Assembly (NCBI GenBank): GCA_017546455.1
Contig: JAFYWY010000082.1
Coordinates: 1-52,472, forward strand
Reading direction: 5' to 3'
DNA length: 52,472 nucleotides
From: Opitutales bacterium
Lineage (GTDB): Bacteria > Verrucomicrobiota > Verrucomicrobiia > Opitutales > UBA953
In this document: positions 33,071 to 41,605 of the stretch, piece by piece
Layout of the letters: every line of letters starts with the position of its first letter
Numbering within the stretch: the stretch's first letter is position 1
The notes under the pieces: generated by a model
The model's database searches: none
Told to the model about the DNA's origin: nothing
Seen by the model: only the letters and a program-made list of their open reading frames with translations
Made by a program: the position numbers and the translations under genes

Positions 33071-36028
33071 ATGAAAAACCAGTTGCGCATCCAAAAAGTC
33101 ATTTCCTCCGCTTTCATCACGACCGCCCTCGCAGGCGCGGTTGTCGCGTCTCCGAGCGCGTTTGCAGAAGGTGAGGACAACGATCAACTCAAAGCCAAGC
33201 TTTACCTCGAGGCGGAAAGCGCTGCGTCCGAACAGAAGTTCGACGTTGCAATCGAAAAGTATCGCGCCTTCCTGAAGCTTGATCCGAACAACGAGCAGGC
33301 TAAGGGACGTCTCGCGGAAGCGGAACTCGCACTCCGCGACATCAAGTCGGCGGCGACGGCGGGAACCGAAGGTGCTCCGAAGAACGAATTCGAACGCATC
33401 ATCCAGCAGCGCAACGCGATTTACCGCGAAGCCGATGCGGCCATTCAGGAAGCCGAATTTATTGCTCCCACCGACCCGGAACGCGCACTGCGTCTCTTGG
33501 CCGACATTCAGAGCGCACTTCCGAAGACCCCGGCATCCCGTCCTTACTTCGATAAGATTGCGGTTGCTCGTCAGAAGGCACAGTTGGAGGTCACGAAGCT
33601 CGATCCGGCTCAGCTCGCCGAAGAAATGACGGCTGCCGAACGCGAAGCCATCCGCGAAAGCACCTTGGCTGCGCGCCGCTCCCTCTCCCGTGCGAAGGAA
33701 GAACGCTCCCGCCACATGCTCGCCGAAGCGATTAAGTCTTTGGACGAAGCGAAGCTCCTCCTCCCGAACGTTTCTTCGACCGCCGAAGTTTCCAAGGAAA
33801 TCGACGAAGAACGCGCGCTCGTTTACTCGGGTTATTTCTTCGACATGGTCGAACGCCGCTCCGCCGTTGAAGCCGCTTCCTACATGAAGATGGTGGAAGA
33901 ACTCCTCGGTAAGGAACACAAGATTTACAAGCAGCTCGCTGCATTCTATCAGGAATGGCGCAGCACGGCAGATGCCCAGAATCCGGAAACCCTGAACCCG
34001 GCCGCTATCCGCGCACAACGCGAATGCAAGGAAGCTCTCCTCCGCGGTAAGGCTCAGTACCAGTACGGCGACTACCTGAGCGCTCTCGAAAGCTACCAAA
34101 AGGCGTTGCTCTACATGCCGGACAATGCGGAAGCTAAGGCGATGCAGATTCGCATCCGCAAGATTCTCGCTAATTCGGGCGAATACAACCACGAGCTGAC
34201 CCGCGAAACGATGTTTGCGGATCTCCGTGAAAAGTGGAAGCTCGCTATGCCCTTTACGGCTGTCGCAGCCGTTGACGATTCGGAAGAAAAGACGAATCCG
34301 GTCGAAGCCAAGATGTCGCGCATCAATGTCGCCGTTACCCTGCGTGACGCTCCGCTCCAGCGCGCAATCGACACGATTGCCGAACTCTCGGTCATCAACG
34401 ACCCGGTCGGACGCGGTATCGACATCGTTCTCATCGACCCGGAAAACAAGAATCCGCCGCTCGTCAACCTGCAGATGAAGAGCCAGCCGATGGACAAGGT
34501 CCTGAAGACGATGCTCAGCACGGTCGGCTACCGCTACGACGTGAACAAGGACGGCATCGTCGAAGTCACGCCGAATATCGGCTCCGCGGGTCTTGACCAG
34601 GAAGAATTCACGGTTTCCCCGAAGGTTGTTGCCCGTATGGCCGGCAAGAAGAGCTCGGCAGCGGGAGCCAGCAGCCCCTTCGGCTCCTCCGGAGAAGAAG
34701 TTGCTGAAGAAAACGCAGAAGAAATCGGCATCAAGAACTTCTTGGCCCGCGCAGGCGTTAACTGGGAAGGTGACCGCTCGCTCGTTTACGATGCGACTTC
34801 CAACCTCCTCATCGTTACGCAGGACCGCAAGGGTATGGACCGCATTCGCAACATCCTCCGCAGCTTGAGCACGGCGGAAACGAAGCAGGTTAACATCGAA
34901 GCGAAATTTATCGAAGTCAATAGCACGGTCTTGAACCAGGTCGTTACGAACTGGGCCCTGACGCGCGGCGAAGGCAATGACATGTTCACGCGTGCAACGA
35001 CGAACAATCGTACGGTTGCCGGTGCACACGCCACGATCTCCGAAGACTCCAAGACGCTCATCTACACGCCGCCGACGGACGAATACACGGACGAAGAAGG
35101 TATCTTCCACCCGGGTAAGGAAGCCTCCGAAAAGGAATTTGCACAGAAACCGCCGCAGGTGACGCGCCAGCCCAACTACGGGATCGACGCACTCCCGACC
35201 TTCACGGGGGTTATCGGCACGGTCGGTAACTACGACCTCCGCCTCATCCTGAATGCGCTCAGCGCACGTGACGGAACGGACCTCATGGCGGCTCCGAGCC
35301 TCACGGTTCAATCGGAAATGGAAGCAACGATTAAGATCGTCCAGCTCCTCCGTTGGCCGCAGTCCTATGACGACATGGAAATTTCCGTCAGCGGAAGCAA
35401 CAACAATAACAACAACGACAACAATAACAGCGGCTACGGAAATGCTTCCGTCGGTATCACGCCGGGTACGCCGCAGTTCGACGAAGAAGCGACCGAAGTC
35501 GGTATCCAGATGCGCGTCCTTCCGCGTGTGAACAACACGGAAAAGTCGATCACGCTCGAGCTCGCTCCGGAAATTAAGGAATTCGAAGGCTTCATCGAAT
35601 ACGGCGGAACGGCTGTCGCGATTGCGGGCGGTATCGTCGTTACGACGCCGGCAGGCTTCTTCCAACCGGTCTTCAATCTCCGTCAGGTTTCCACGACGGT
35701 GGAAGTTTACGACGGCGGTACGATCGTTATCGGTGGTTTGACGCGTGAAGAAATTCGCACGGTTAACGATAAGGTTCCGGTTCTCGGTGACTTGCCGCTC
35801 ATCGGTTCCGCGTTCCGTTCGACGGGCAAGTCCATCACGAAGAAGAACCTCCTCATCTTCGTCACGGCCAACCTCATGGCTCGCGGCGGGGGAACGGAAG
35901 ACGGTCTCTTCAAGGGCGTCCAAACGGGATCGACCTATTCGAATCCGAGCCTCTTCATCTCTTCGGGACCGATTTACCGCGATTACGACACGGTACCGGT
36001 TGCGGACGAAAACACGGGCCTCCAATAA
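33071..36028 (+). CDS. Secretin with N-terminal TPR region (Amuc_1098-like)
   Basis: A 985-residue outer-membrane secretin. After a signal peptide (ends SAFAEGED) there is a tetratricopeptide-type helical region (AKLYLEAESAASEQKFDVAI, QYGDYLSALESYQKALLYMP), then N-domains (NVAVTLRDAPLQRAIDTIAE, VNLQMKSQPMDKVLKTML), then the secretin core starting near VNIEAKFIEVNSTVLNQV. The signature VYDGGTIVIGGLTREE and VPVLGDLPLIGSAFRS lies near residues 880-915. An Asn-rich run interrupts the core near residue 775. Secretins form the outer-membrane gate for type IV pili or type II secretion. It is the last gene of the operon, 64 bp after the Amuc_1099-like gene, and has a terminator. Tethering by TPRs within the same chain is unusual outside this phylum. 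Confidence 0.93.
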   Translation: MKNQLRIQKVISSAFITTALAGAVVASPSAFAEGEDNDQLKAKLYLEAESAASEQKFDVAIEKYRAFLKLDPNNEQAKGRLAEAELALRDIKSAATAGTEGAPKNEFERIIQQRNAIYREADAAIQEAEFIAPTDPERALRLLADIQSALPKTPASRPYFDKIAVARQKAQLEVTKLDPAQLAEEMTAAEREAIRESTLAARRSLSRAKEERSRHMLAEAIKSLDEAKLLLPNVSSTAEVSKEIDEERALVYSGYFFDMVERRSAVEAASYMKMVEELLGKEHKIYKQLAAFYQEWRSTADAQNPETLNPAAIRAQRECKEALLRGKAQYQYGDYLSALESYQKALLYMPDNAEAKAMQIRIRKILANSGEYNHELTRETMFADLREKWKLAMPFTAVAAVDDSEEKTNPVEAKMSRINVAVTLRDAPLQRAIDTIAELSVINDPVGRGIDIVLIDPENKNPPLVNLQMKSQPMDKVLKTMLSTVGYRYDVNKDGIVEVTPNIGSAGLDQEEFTVSPKVVARMAGKKSSAAGASSPFGSSGEEVAEENAEEIGIKNFLARAGVNWEGDRSLVYDATSNLLIVTQDRKGMDRIRNILRSLSTAETKQVNIEAKFIEVNSTVLNQVVTNWALTRGEGNDMFTRATTNNRTVAGAHATISEDSKTLIYTPPTDEYTDEEGIFHPGKEASEKEFAQKPPQVTRQPNYGIDALPTFTGVIGTVGNYDLRLILNALSARDGTDLMAAPSLTVQSEMEATIKIVQLLRWPQSYDDMEISVSGSNNNNNNDNNNSGYGNASVGITPGTPQFDEEATEVGIQMRVLPRVNNTEKSITLELAPEIKEFEGFIEYGGTAVAIAGGIVVTTPAGFFQPVFNLRQVSTTVEVYDGGTIVIGGLTREEIRTVNDKVPVLGDLPLIGSAFRSTGKSITKKNLLIFVTANLMARGGGTEDGLFKGVQTGSTYSNPSLFISSGPIYRDYDTVPVADENTGLQ

Positions 36029-36045
36029 TAGAGGCTTGCAAGAGC

Positions 36046-36076
36046 AGGGCGGGTCTTCGGACTCGCCCTTCTTTTA
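36046..36076 (+). terminator. Terminator of the pilus-like operon
   Basis: GGGCGGGTC and GACTCGCCC pair around a TTCG tetraloop (one G-T pair), followed by TTCTTTTAT. Confidence 0.82.
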
Positions 36077-36098
36077 TCCTTAAATTTCGCAAAATTTC

Positions 36099-36127
36099 TT
36101 GAACAGAATACGTTTTAAGCGTATTGT
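36099..36127 (+). promoter_or_regulatory. Promoter of the tandem paralogue pair
   Basis: TTGAAC (36099-36104), a 17-bp spacer and TATTGT (36122-36127), 33 bp before the ATG at 36161. The spacer contains the inverted repeat AATACG/CGTATT (36108-36124), which could be an operator. Confidence 0.5.
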
Positions 36128-36160
36128 TGAAAACGAGTTTTATCATTCGATTACAAGCTT

Positions 36161-37021
36161 ATGAAAATTAAAAATATTCTATCCGTTCTCGCTACGGCTT
36201 TTGCTTTTTCCGCCGTTGCATACGCCGAAGAAGCGGCTCCCGCAAATCCGAGCAACGACGTTGCTGTCGAAAAGAAGCTGGATTATATCGAACAGAACGG
36301 TTTGAAGTTTCTCCACGTTTCCACGCTGTCCACGGTTGAGGCCAATCAGGAGTTCGTGCGCAATGTTCAGGTTATTTCTCAGCTGCGCCAAACCCTGATC
36401 AAACTCAACGAACACCGCAAAATGGCCTTTACGGAAGAAGAACGTAAGGCGACGGATGACAAGATCAAGGAATTGACGGAAGAACTTAACAAGGGCGATC
36501 AGACAATGGCCAAGAGCTACGGCTACTCGCTTTCCCGCGACTATATCCACGTTCCCGTGGTGACCTACGTTTACCTGAAGCTTACGGAAGACGAATACAC
36601 GAAGATGAAAGAAGCGGAAAAGGAACTCAAGGTCGGGGAAGACTTCCTGGTCAAGGGCGACGACAAGTTCCGCCGCGTTTCCGTGATTTCGAACGAGCAG
36701 GGCAATTTGGAATTCCGCACCAACGTTCAGAAAATGCAGGCCATGCGCAATCACCTGCGCCAGGCTGCCGAAGCGCTTAAGAAGATGCCCGAAGGCGAAG
36801 AAAAGCAGAAGGCCGAAGCCCAGTTCTCCGAAAACGAGAAGAAGTTCCTCGAAGCGAATGAGCAGATGGTGAAGGTTTACGGCTATTCCATTGCCCGCGA
36901 CTATCTCATGGAAATCGCCGTCTCGAAGCTCTATACGAAGGTGACCGAGGAAGAATTCCTGCGCGCCGAAGCTCAAAAGGAACTCGAAGACGAAACGCTC
37001 ACTTCGGAACCCGCAAAATAA
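36161..37021 (+). CDS. Exported two-module helical protein, paralogue 1
   Basis: A 286-residue protein with a signal peptide (residues 1-22, ending VAYAEEA). The rest is two copies of a ~115-residue, charged, mostly helical module. Each contains a VEANQEFVRNVQ-like start, a Lys/Glu-rich helix with R/Q pairs, a YGYSLSRDY or YGYSIARDY block, and a TEDEYTKM/TEEEFLRA end. I know no named family for it. It follows the secretin operon after a terminator and has its own promoter, so a link with the pilus-like machine is possible but unproven. The same module makes up the next gene, which is in the same reading frame. Confidence 0.82.
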   Translation: MKIKNILSVLATAFAFSAVAYAEEAAPANPSNDVAVEKKLDYIEQNGLKFLHVSTLSTVEANQEFVRNVQVISQLRQTLIKLNEHRKMAFTEEERKATDDKIKELTEELNKGDQTMAKSYGYSLSRDYIHVPVVTYVYLKLTEDEYTKMKEAEKELKVGEDFLVKGDDKFRRVSVISNEQGNLEFRTNVQKMQAMRNHLRQAAEALKKMPEGEEKQKAEAQFSENEKKFLEANEQMVKVYGYSIARDYLMEIAVSKLYTKVTEEEFLRAEAQKELEDETLTSEPAK

Positions 37022-37051
37022 TTTTTATTCACCCTTAAATACAAACCCATT

Positions 37052-37786
37052 ATGGCAGAAAACACAGCACTCGACTTTATCGAGCAGAACGGTCAAAAAT
37101 TCATCCACGTTTCCACGATCAACACCGTCGAAGCGAATACGCAGTTTGTTCAAAACGTCCAAGTCGTTCAACGCCAGCGCCAGGCAGTCGTTGAATTGAA
37201 CCAGCGCGCAAAGACGGCACTGACGGACGCAGAACGCACGGCAGCCCTCGAAAAGAGCAAGGAAATCGTCAAGAAGCTCGAAGAAAACAACCAGGCAATG
37301 GCCCGCGCTTACGGCTATTCTTTGGCTCGCGACTACCTCCATCAGATTCTCAAGACGCGCATCTTCCTCAAGCTTACGGACGCCGAGTACGCGGCCGCCA
37401 AGGACGATGCCGCAGTTCCGGCTGAACAGCTCCTGGTCAAGGGCGACGACAAGTTCCGCCTTATCGCCGAAATCCCGGGTGCGGAAGCGAACACGCAGTT
37501 CCGTCACAATGTCCAGGTGATGCACAACCTGCGTCAGCAGCTCGTTGCGCTCAACGAATCCATCAAGAAGATGCCGGAAAGCGAAGAAAAGGCCAAGGCT
37601 TTGGAAAACGTCAAGACGGCTGAAGAAAATCTGATCAAGAACAACGACCTGATGATCAAGCAGTACGGCTTCTCCTTGGCTCGCGACTACCTCATGGAAA
37701 TCGTCGAATCGAAGCTCTACACGAAGGTAAATGAGGAAGAATTCCTCGCTGCCCAGAAGAAGGCTTCGGAAGCCGCCGCTCAATAA
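37052..37786 (+). CDS. Two-module helical protein without signal peptide, paralogue 2
   Basis: A 244-residue protein made of two copies of the same module as its upstream neighbour (VEANTQFVQNVQVVQRQRQA, YGYSLARDYLHQI; then AEANTQFRHNVQVMHNLRQQ, YGFSLARDYLMEI). It begins almost directly at the module (MAENTALDFIEQNGQ) and has no signal peptide. It is in the same frame as paralogue 1, separated by its TAA and ten sense codons. It could be a cytoplasmic form, a coupled second cistron, or the rear half of a once longer four-module protein. Function unknown. Confidence 0.8.
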   Translation: MAENTALDFIEQNGQKFIHVSTINTVEANTQFVQNVQVVQRQRQAVVELNQRAKTALTDAERTAALEKSKEIVKKLEENNQAMARAYGYSLARDYLHQILKTRIFLKLTDAEYAAAKDDAAVPAEQLLVKGDDKFRLIAEIPGAEANTQFRHNVQVMHNLRQQLVALNESIKKMPESEEKAKALENVKTAEENLIKNNDLMIKQYGFSLARDYLMEIVESKLYTKVNEEEFLAAQKKASEAAAQ

Positions 37787-37804
37787 GGCTTGAGCTGCTG
37801 ATAC

Positions 37805-37841
37805 AAAAAACGTTCCCGTGGTTGCGGGAACGTTTTTTTGT
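37805..37841. terminator. Bidirectional terminator between paralogue 2 and tsaB
   Basis: AAAAAACGTTCCCG and CGGGAACGTTTTTTT flank a 6-base loop; A and T runs on both sides serve both convergent genes. The inner 10-bp stem equals that of the terminator at 1008-1044. Confidence 0.9.
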
Positions 37842-37856
37842 TTTAGGAAAGCGGGC

Positions 37857-38516
37857 TTAGCGGTGGCGCTCCGGCGTCCATTTAGCGTAACCGGAGGCAG
37901 CGGAGGTATTCGTGGCGTCCGGAAGTCCGTGGCAGTCTTGCAGGAGCGCGGGAGTGTCGGCGAAGACGGCAGGATCGTCCTGCAGGAGACGAGCCGGGTC
38001 AATGGGAGTCGTCGGAATCGGCGGCGCCGCCGGGCGGCGTTGCGGCAGGAGGAAGACCTTCCCCAAGGATAGATTTGTCAGTTCTGCGGTTTTGACTTCA
38101 CGGAAGCTTTCGGCGGGAATGCCTCCTTCGACGCTTAGCAGATTCCAGGCGTTCATGCGCGATTCCGCAAGCACGGTAAAGTTCTTTTCTTCCGGGAAGC
38201 GGCGTAGGAGCAGGGTAGCAAGGAGGCGGAGGCTTTGAAAGGCCAGTACGGGGACGGTCGGGCCGAGGGCGTTGCGGCCGCGGATTGCTGCAGCGGCGAT
38301 ACGTATGCCTAAAATAGAGCCGGGACCTTCGCAGAACAGGAATCCGGCCGGAGAAAACTGCGGGCTGGCCTGTTCGGCTGCCGTAAAGATGCCTTCGAGC
38401 GCGGCGCTCGGCTCTTCCGTAAATTGAGCCCAGGTGCGTCCGCTGTCATCCAAACGGGCGACAATGGCGGAATTGGGCGACGAGGCATCGATGAGCAGAT
38501 AAGACGCGAGCTTCAT
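37857..38516 (-). CDS. tsaB: tRNA threonylcarbamoyladenosine protein TsaB-like
   Basis: A 219-residue cytoplasmic protein, divergent from the usual TsaB/YeaZ. The ASKHA start reads LLIDASSPNSAIVARLD, and the family block CEGPGSILGIRIAAAAIRG is clear, followed by LAFQSLRLLAT. TsaB pairs with TsaD to make t6A37 on ANN-decoding tRNAs. The C-terminal third (about 155-219) is Pro/Ala-rich and not typical. It is the last gene of tatA-dsbD-lpxR-tsaB, 6 bp after lpxR. Confidence 0.82.
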   Translation of the reverse strand: MKLASYLLIDASSPNSAIVARLDDSGRTWAQFTEEPSAALEGIFTAAEQASPQFSPAGFLFCEGPGSILGIRIAAAAIRGRNALGPTVPVLAFQSLRLLATLLLRRFPEEKNFTVLAESRMNAWNLLSVEGGIPAESFREVKTAELTNLSLGKVFLLPQRRPAAPPIPTTPIDPARLLQDDPAVFADTPALLQDCHGLPDATNTSAASGYAKWTPERHR

Positions 38517-38522
38517 GGTCGT

Positions 38523-39446
38523 TTAGAAAGAGTAGCTGAGGCGGATGCCGCCGAAGCAGAAAAACGGACTATCTGCCGAGGAAAAATCGCGGCTTCGGAA
38601 GGATTGGAAAAGGGTCACGGAACAATTCCCGTAAACGGCAGTCGCGCCGACGGAGAATTCCGCCGTGAGCGGGTAAGCGTAAATGTCCGATTCGTGCTTG
38701 CGTAGCAATTCGCCGCCGAGCGTGACATCGTAAATGTTCAAATCGGCCTGAAAATCGGCGAATACATAGAAGCTCACGGGCGCGTTCGGCTTGATGACGA
38801 CGGAGGTGCTTTGCCGCATCGGTACATAGCCGAAATCCTGCGGGAGATTGAGACCGTAACGGAACTGGATCCCGCCTGAAAGCTGTGTGCGCACCGTCCC
38901 CAGTGCGAAGAAACCGCGGACAATGGCATCGCTTGCATAGCCTTCGCCGAGTGTTCCGGAGAGCAGGGTGCGCAGTCGGGTTTCGCTCAGCAGATTGACG
39001 GCCGGTTGGTCTTTTACCTGCGAATCCCAGCCGTTCGGCGTATGCTCGTTAATGAGGTTGTGATAGTCGCGCTGGCATTCGCCCGCTCCGGCGCTGGGGC
39101 CGATGATGCCGAGTTGAAGTTCGACAGCGTTGAGGAGATTGGCGTTGCTTTGAGCAAATCCCGCGGAGACGTAGAAAACGCCGGCGTAGGGATGGTCATT
39201 CGCGGGAGGGACCTTTGAGAATTGCTCTGCCGACGTGTACATTTCCTGTCCGAACGAGAAAAAATAGTGCTCGCCCGGGTTTGTAGCGGAATCGTAAGTG
39301 TAGCCGAATCGCGTGTGATTCGTGTAGTACTTATCGGACCAGGATCCCCAGTAGTCGTTCTCGTCCCAAGCGGAAAACGTGTCTGCGGACGCGGGAAGCG
39401 CGTACAGTAGGCAGGCGGCAGGGACGAGTGCGACGGGGAGTTTCAT
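38523..39446 (-). CDS. lpxR: LpxR-type lipid A deacylase (DUF2219)
   Basis: A 307-residue outer-membrane beta-barrel enzyme. It has a signal peptide (ends LPASADT), then ENDYWGSWSDKYYTNHTRFG with Asn30/Asp31 and Thr42 at places matching the active-site Asn, Asp and Thr of Salmonella LpxR. NDHPYAGVFYVSAGF, LQLGIIGPSAGAGECQ and His129 in QRDYHNLIN complete the catalytic set. The protein ends in a barrel-type Phe (LSYSF). Known members remove the 3'-acyloxyacyl chain of lipid A and lower TLR4 signalling. It lies 11 bp after dsbD. The assignment to DUF2219 is firm; the exact bond cut is inferred. Confidence 0.9.
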   Translation of the reverse strand: MKLPVALVPAACLLYALPASADTFSAWDENDYWGSWSDKYYTNHTRFGYTYDSATNPGEHYFFSFGQEMYTSAEQFSKVPPANDHPYAGVFYVSAGFAQSNANLLNAVELQLGIIGPSAGAGECQRDYHNLINEHTPNGWDSQVKDQPAVNLLSETRLRTLLSGTLGEGYASDAIVRGFFALGTVRTQLSGGIQFRYGLNLPQDFGYVPMRQSTSVVIKPNAPVSFYVFADFQADLNIYDVTLGGELLRKHESDIYAYPLTAEFSVGATAVYGNCSVTLFQSFRSRDFSSADSPFFCFGGIRLSYSF

Positions 39447-39457
39447 CGAGCGGAGGA

Positions 39458-41563
39458 CTATTCCTTGATTTCTTCGAGGCCGGCGGAAACAGTACCGGGG
39501 CCGGCGAAGAGTTCTCCGAGGATCACGGGCGCCTTGTCCTTTTTCAGGAAGACGTTTACGGGGACGGCGGCACGGCCGTACTTGCGGAGTTCGGAGGCGA
39601 TCGTCGCGTCCTTATTCGTCCAGTCCGCACGCATTTTGACGACGTTGGCGGCCTTGAATTCCGCTTGCAAGTCGTCATTGGAGTAAACGGCCTTGTTGAC
39701 CTGGCAGGTTGCGCACCAACGCGCCGTGAAGTCGATGTAAACAATCTTTCCGTCTTCAAGAGCGGCGGCCTGTGCAGCCGGCGACCAGGCGACCCATTCG
39801 TCTTCCTTTTCGCCGTAGATCAGGTTCGTGCAATAGAAAATCGTTCCTACGAAAAGGACAAGGGCGACGAGGGTACCCGTGATGCGGGAAAGGCGGCTGC
39901 GCCAGGCGACGGCCCAACGTCCGTAAATCCAGCAGGCGAGGGCGATGACGGCGAAGGAGATCAGCAGGTCGCGCTGGGCGAAGGGATCTTCAATCTGGCC
40001 CAGGAGCACCCAGGCGAAATAGAGCGCGGGAGCGTAGAGCAGAAATGCCATGGCCTGTTTGAACGTTTCCATCCAAGCGCCGGGCGTCGGAAGGAATTTC
40101 AGCAGGGTGGGGACGCAGGAAAGAATGACGTACGGGGCGGCGAGACCGACGGCGATCGCCGTGAACAAAGAGAACGACGGAACAGGCGGCAGGGCCAGCG
40201 CGCTTCCGAGAGCCGGAGCCAGGAACGGCGCCGCGCAGGGAGTTGCGATGATGACGGCGAGGACGCCGGAGAAGAAAGAGCCGGCATAACCGGATTTTTC
40301 CGTGAGCGAGCCGCCGACACTCGTGGCGCCCGTGCCGAATTCGAATACGCCGGACATCGACAGGCCGAAGACGAGCATCAGCAGAATCATACCGTAAACA
40401 AAGCCCGGTTCCTGGAGTTGGAAGCCCCAGCCGAGTTGTTCTCCGCCGCTGCGGAGCGCGACGAGGATGCCTGCGAGGACCCAGAACGAAATCAGGACGC
40501 CGGCGCCGAAGACGAAGCCGTGGCGGGCAATCTTGCTTTTATCTTCGCCGGATTTGCCGACAAAGTGCATGATCTTCAGGCCGAGGACCGGGAAGACGCA
40601 GGGCATCAGGTTCAGGATGAGGCCGCCGGCAAACGCGAGGGCCAGAAGACCGAGAAACGCGAGGTCGAAACTGAATTCCGCAACAGGGGCGGCTTCGGCG
40701 GCCGAATTGTCGCCCGGAAGCACTTCGTAGGATTCGCCGGTGCCGCTGATCAGAACGCCGACGACGTCGCTCGGGTTTTCAATCGTTTCGCCTTCATTGA
40801 GCGTAAGCGTGAAGCTCAGCGTGCCGTTGTTGACGACCGGGGTTGCCGTGGCGGACACCGTGGAGAATTTAGCGGATTCCGGGAAGAAACGTGCGGCCTC
40901 CGAAAGCGATTGGGCGGCGTCGCCCTTGACGGTAACCGTGACGCTGCTCGCATTTTGCGTGTAGCTCAGGCTCAGCACGCCGCTCTTCGGGAAGAGCTTT
41001 TGGGCGTCGGCGAAAACGAGTGGCGGATTGACGGGGATGCGCTCCGAACCCGGCGCAAGCACGTTGAACTTTACGTTGACGCGGGCTTCTTCCGGGTAGC
41101 ATCCGTTGTCGTCGCAAGCGAGCCACGACGCGGTTCCGGAAAGTGCCAGTGCACCGGCGGGAAGATTTTGGGCGAGGGTGACGGGAATTTCGACGTAGGC
41201 AACGTCTTCATAGACGTAGCTGCCGAGCCCCTGAAGTGCATAGTACTTCGGTTGGCTCCAGCGCCATTGGCCGAGCGTGACGCCGGCGGGGACGGAGTTC
41301 CACTCGATGGAGAGCGGCATTCCGGCTTCGCCCGGATTTTTCCAGTAAACATGCCAGTGCGGCTTCATCGTGATGCGCGCGAGCAGCGTGAAGCTTTCGC
41401 CGGCGGGAATATTGTCGGCGCTGGAGAAGACGGCGACCGAGGTGGACGGACCGCGCTGAGCGGCGCCGAATCCGAAGGCGGAGGGCGGGTTCCACTCTTG
41501 AGCGGCGAGCGGTGTACAAATCGCACAGAGTGCGAGAAACAGGCTTGTGAGAACTTTTTTCAT
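39458..41563 (-). CDS. dsbD: Thiol:disulfide interchange protein DsbD
   Basis: A 701-residue inner-membrane protein that passes electrons from cytoplasmic thioredoxin to periplasmic thiol proteins. After a signal peptide (ends TPLAAQEW), the periplasmic alpha domain has the Cys pair in WLACDDNGCYPEEA. The membrane domain has LNLMPCVFPVLGLKI and ATPCAAPFLAPALG, whose Cys residues carry out the transfer. The C-terminal thioredoxin-like domain shows ARWCATCQVNK (Cys617 and Cys620). All three redox pairs are present, so the protein should be functional. It is transcribed with tatA upstream (42 bp) and lpxR downstream (11 bp). Confidence 0.96.
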   Translation of the reverse strand: MKKVLTSLFLALCAICTPLAAQEWNPPSAFGFGAAQRGPSTSVAVFSSADNIPAGESFTLLARITMKPHWHVYWKNPGEAGMPLSIEWNSVPAGVTLGQWRWSQPKYYALQGLGSYVYEDVAYVEIPVTLAQNLPAGALALSGTASWLACDDNGCYPEEARVNVKFNVLAPGSERIPVNPPLVFADAQKLFPKSGVLSLSYTQNASSVTVTVKGDAAQSLSEAARFFPESAKFSTVSATATPVVNNGTLSFTLTLNEGETIENPSDVVGVLISGTGESYEVLPGDNSAAEAAPVAEFSFDLAFLGLLALAFAGGLILNLMPCVFPVLGLKIMHFVGKSGEDKSKIARHGFVFGAGVLISFWVLAGILVALRSGGEQLGWGFQLQEPGFVYGMILLMLVFGLSMSGVFEFGTGATSVGGSLTEKSGYAGSFFSGVLAVIIATPCAAPFLAPALGSALALPPVPSFSLFTAIAVGLAAPYVILSCVPTLLKFLPTPGAWMETFKQAMAFLLYAPALYFAWVLLGQIEDPFAQRDLLISFAVIALACWIYGRWAVAWRSRLSRITGTLVALVLFVGTIFYCTNLIYGEKEDEWVAWSPAAQAAALEDGKIVYIDFTARWCATCQVNKAVYSNDDLQAEFKAANVVKMRADWTNKDATIASELRKYGRAAVPVNVFLKKDKAPVILGELFAGPGTVSAGLEEIKE

Positions 41564-41605
41564 GGGAAACTGACTAAAACTGGGTCGGAACGGGATTATG
41601 CGAAA

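Noticed and set aside
33008-36025. A ~1,000-codon minus-strand ORF opposite the secretin
   Set aside because: The plus strand has unmistakable secretin motifs; the antisense translation is Arg-rich with no recognisable feature.
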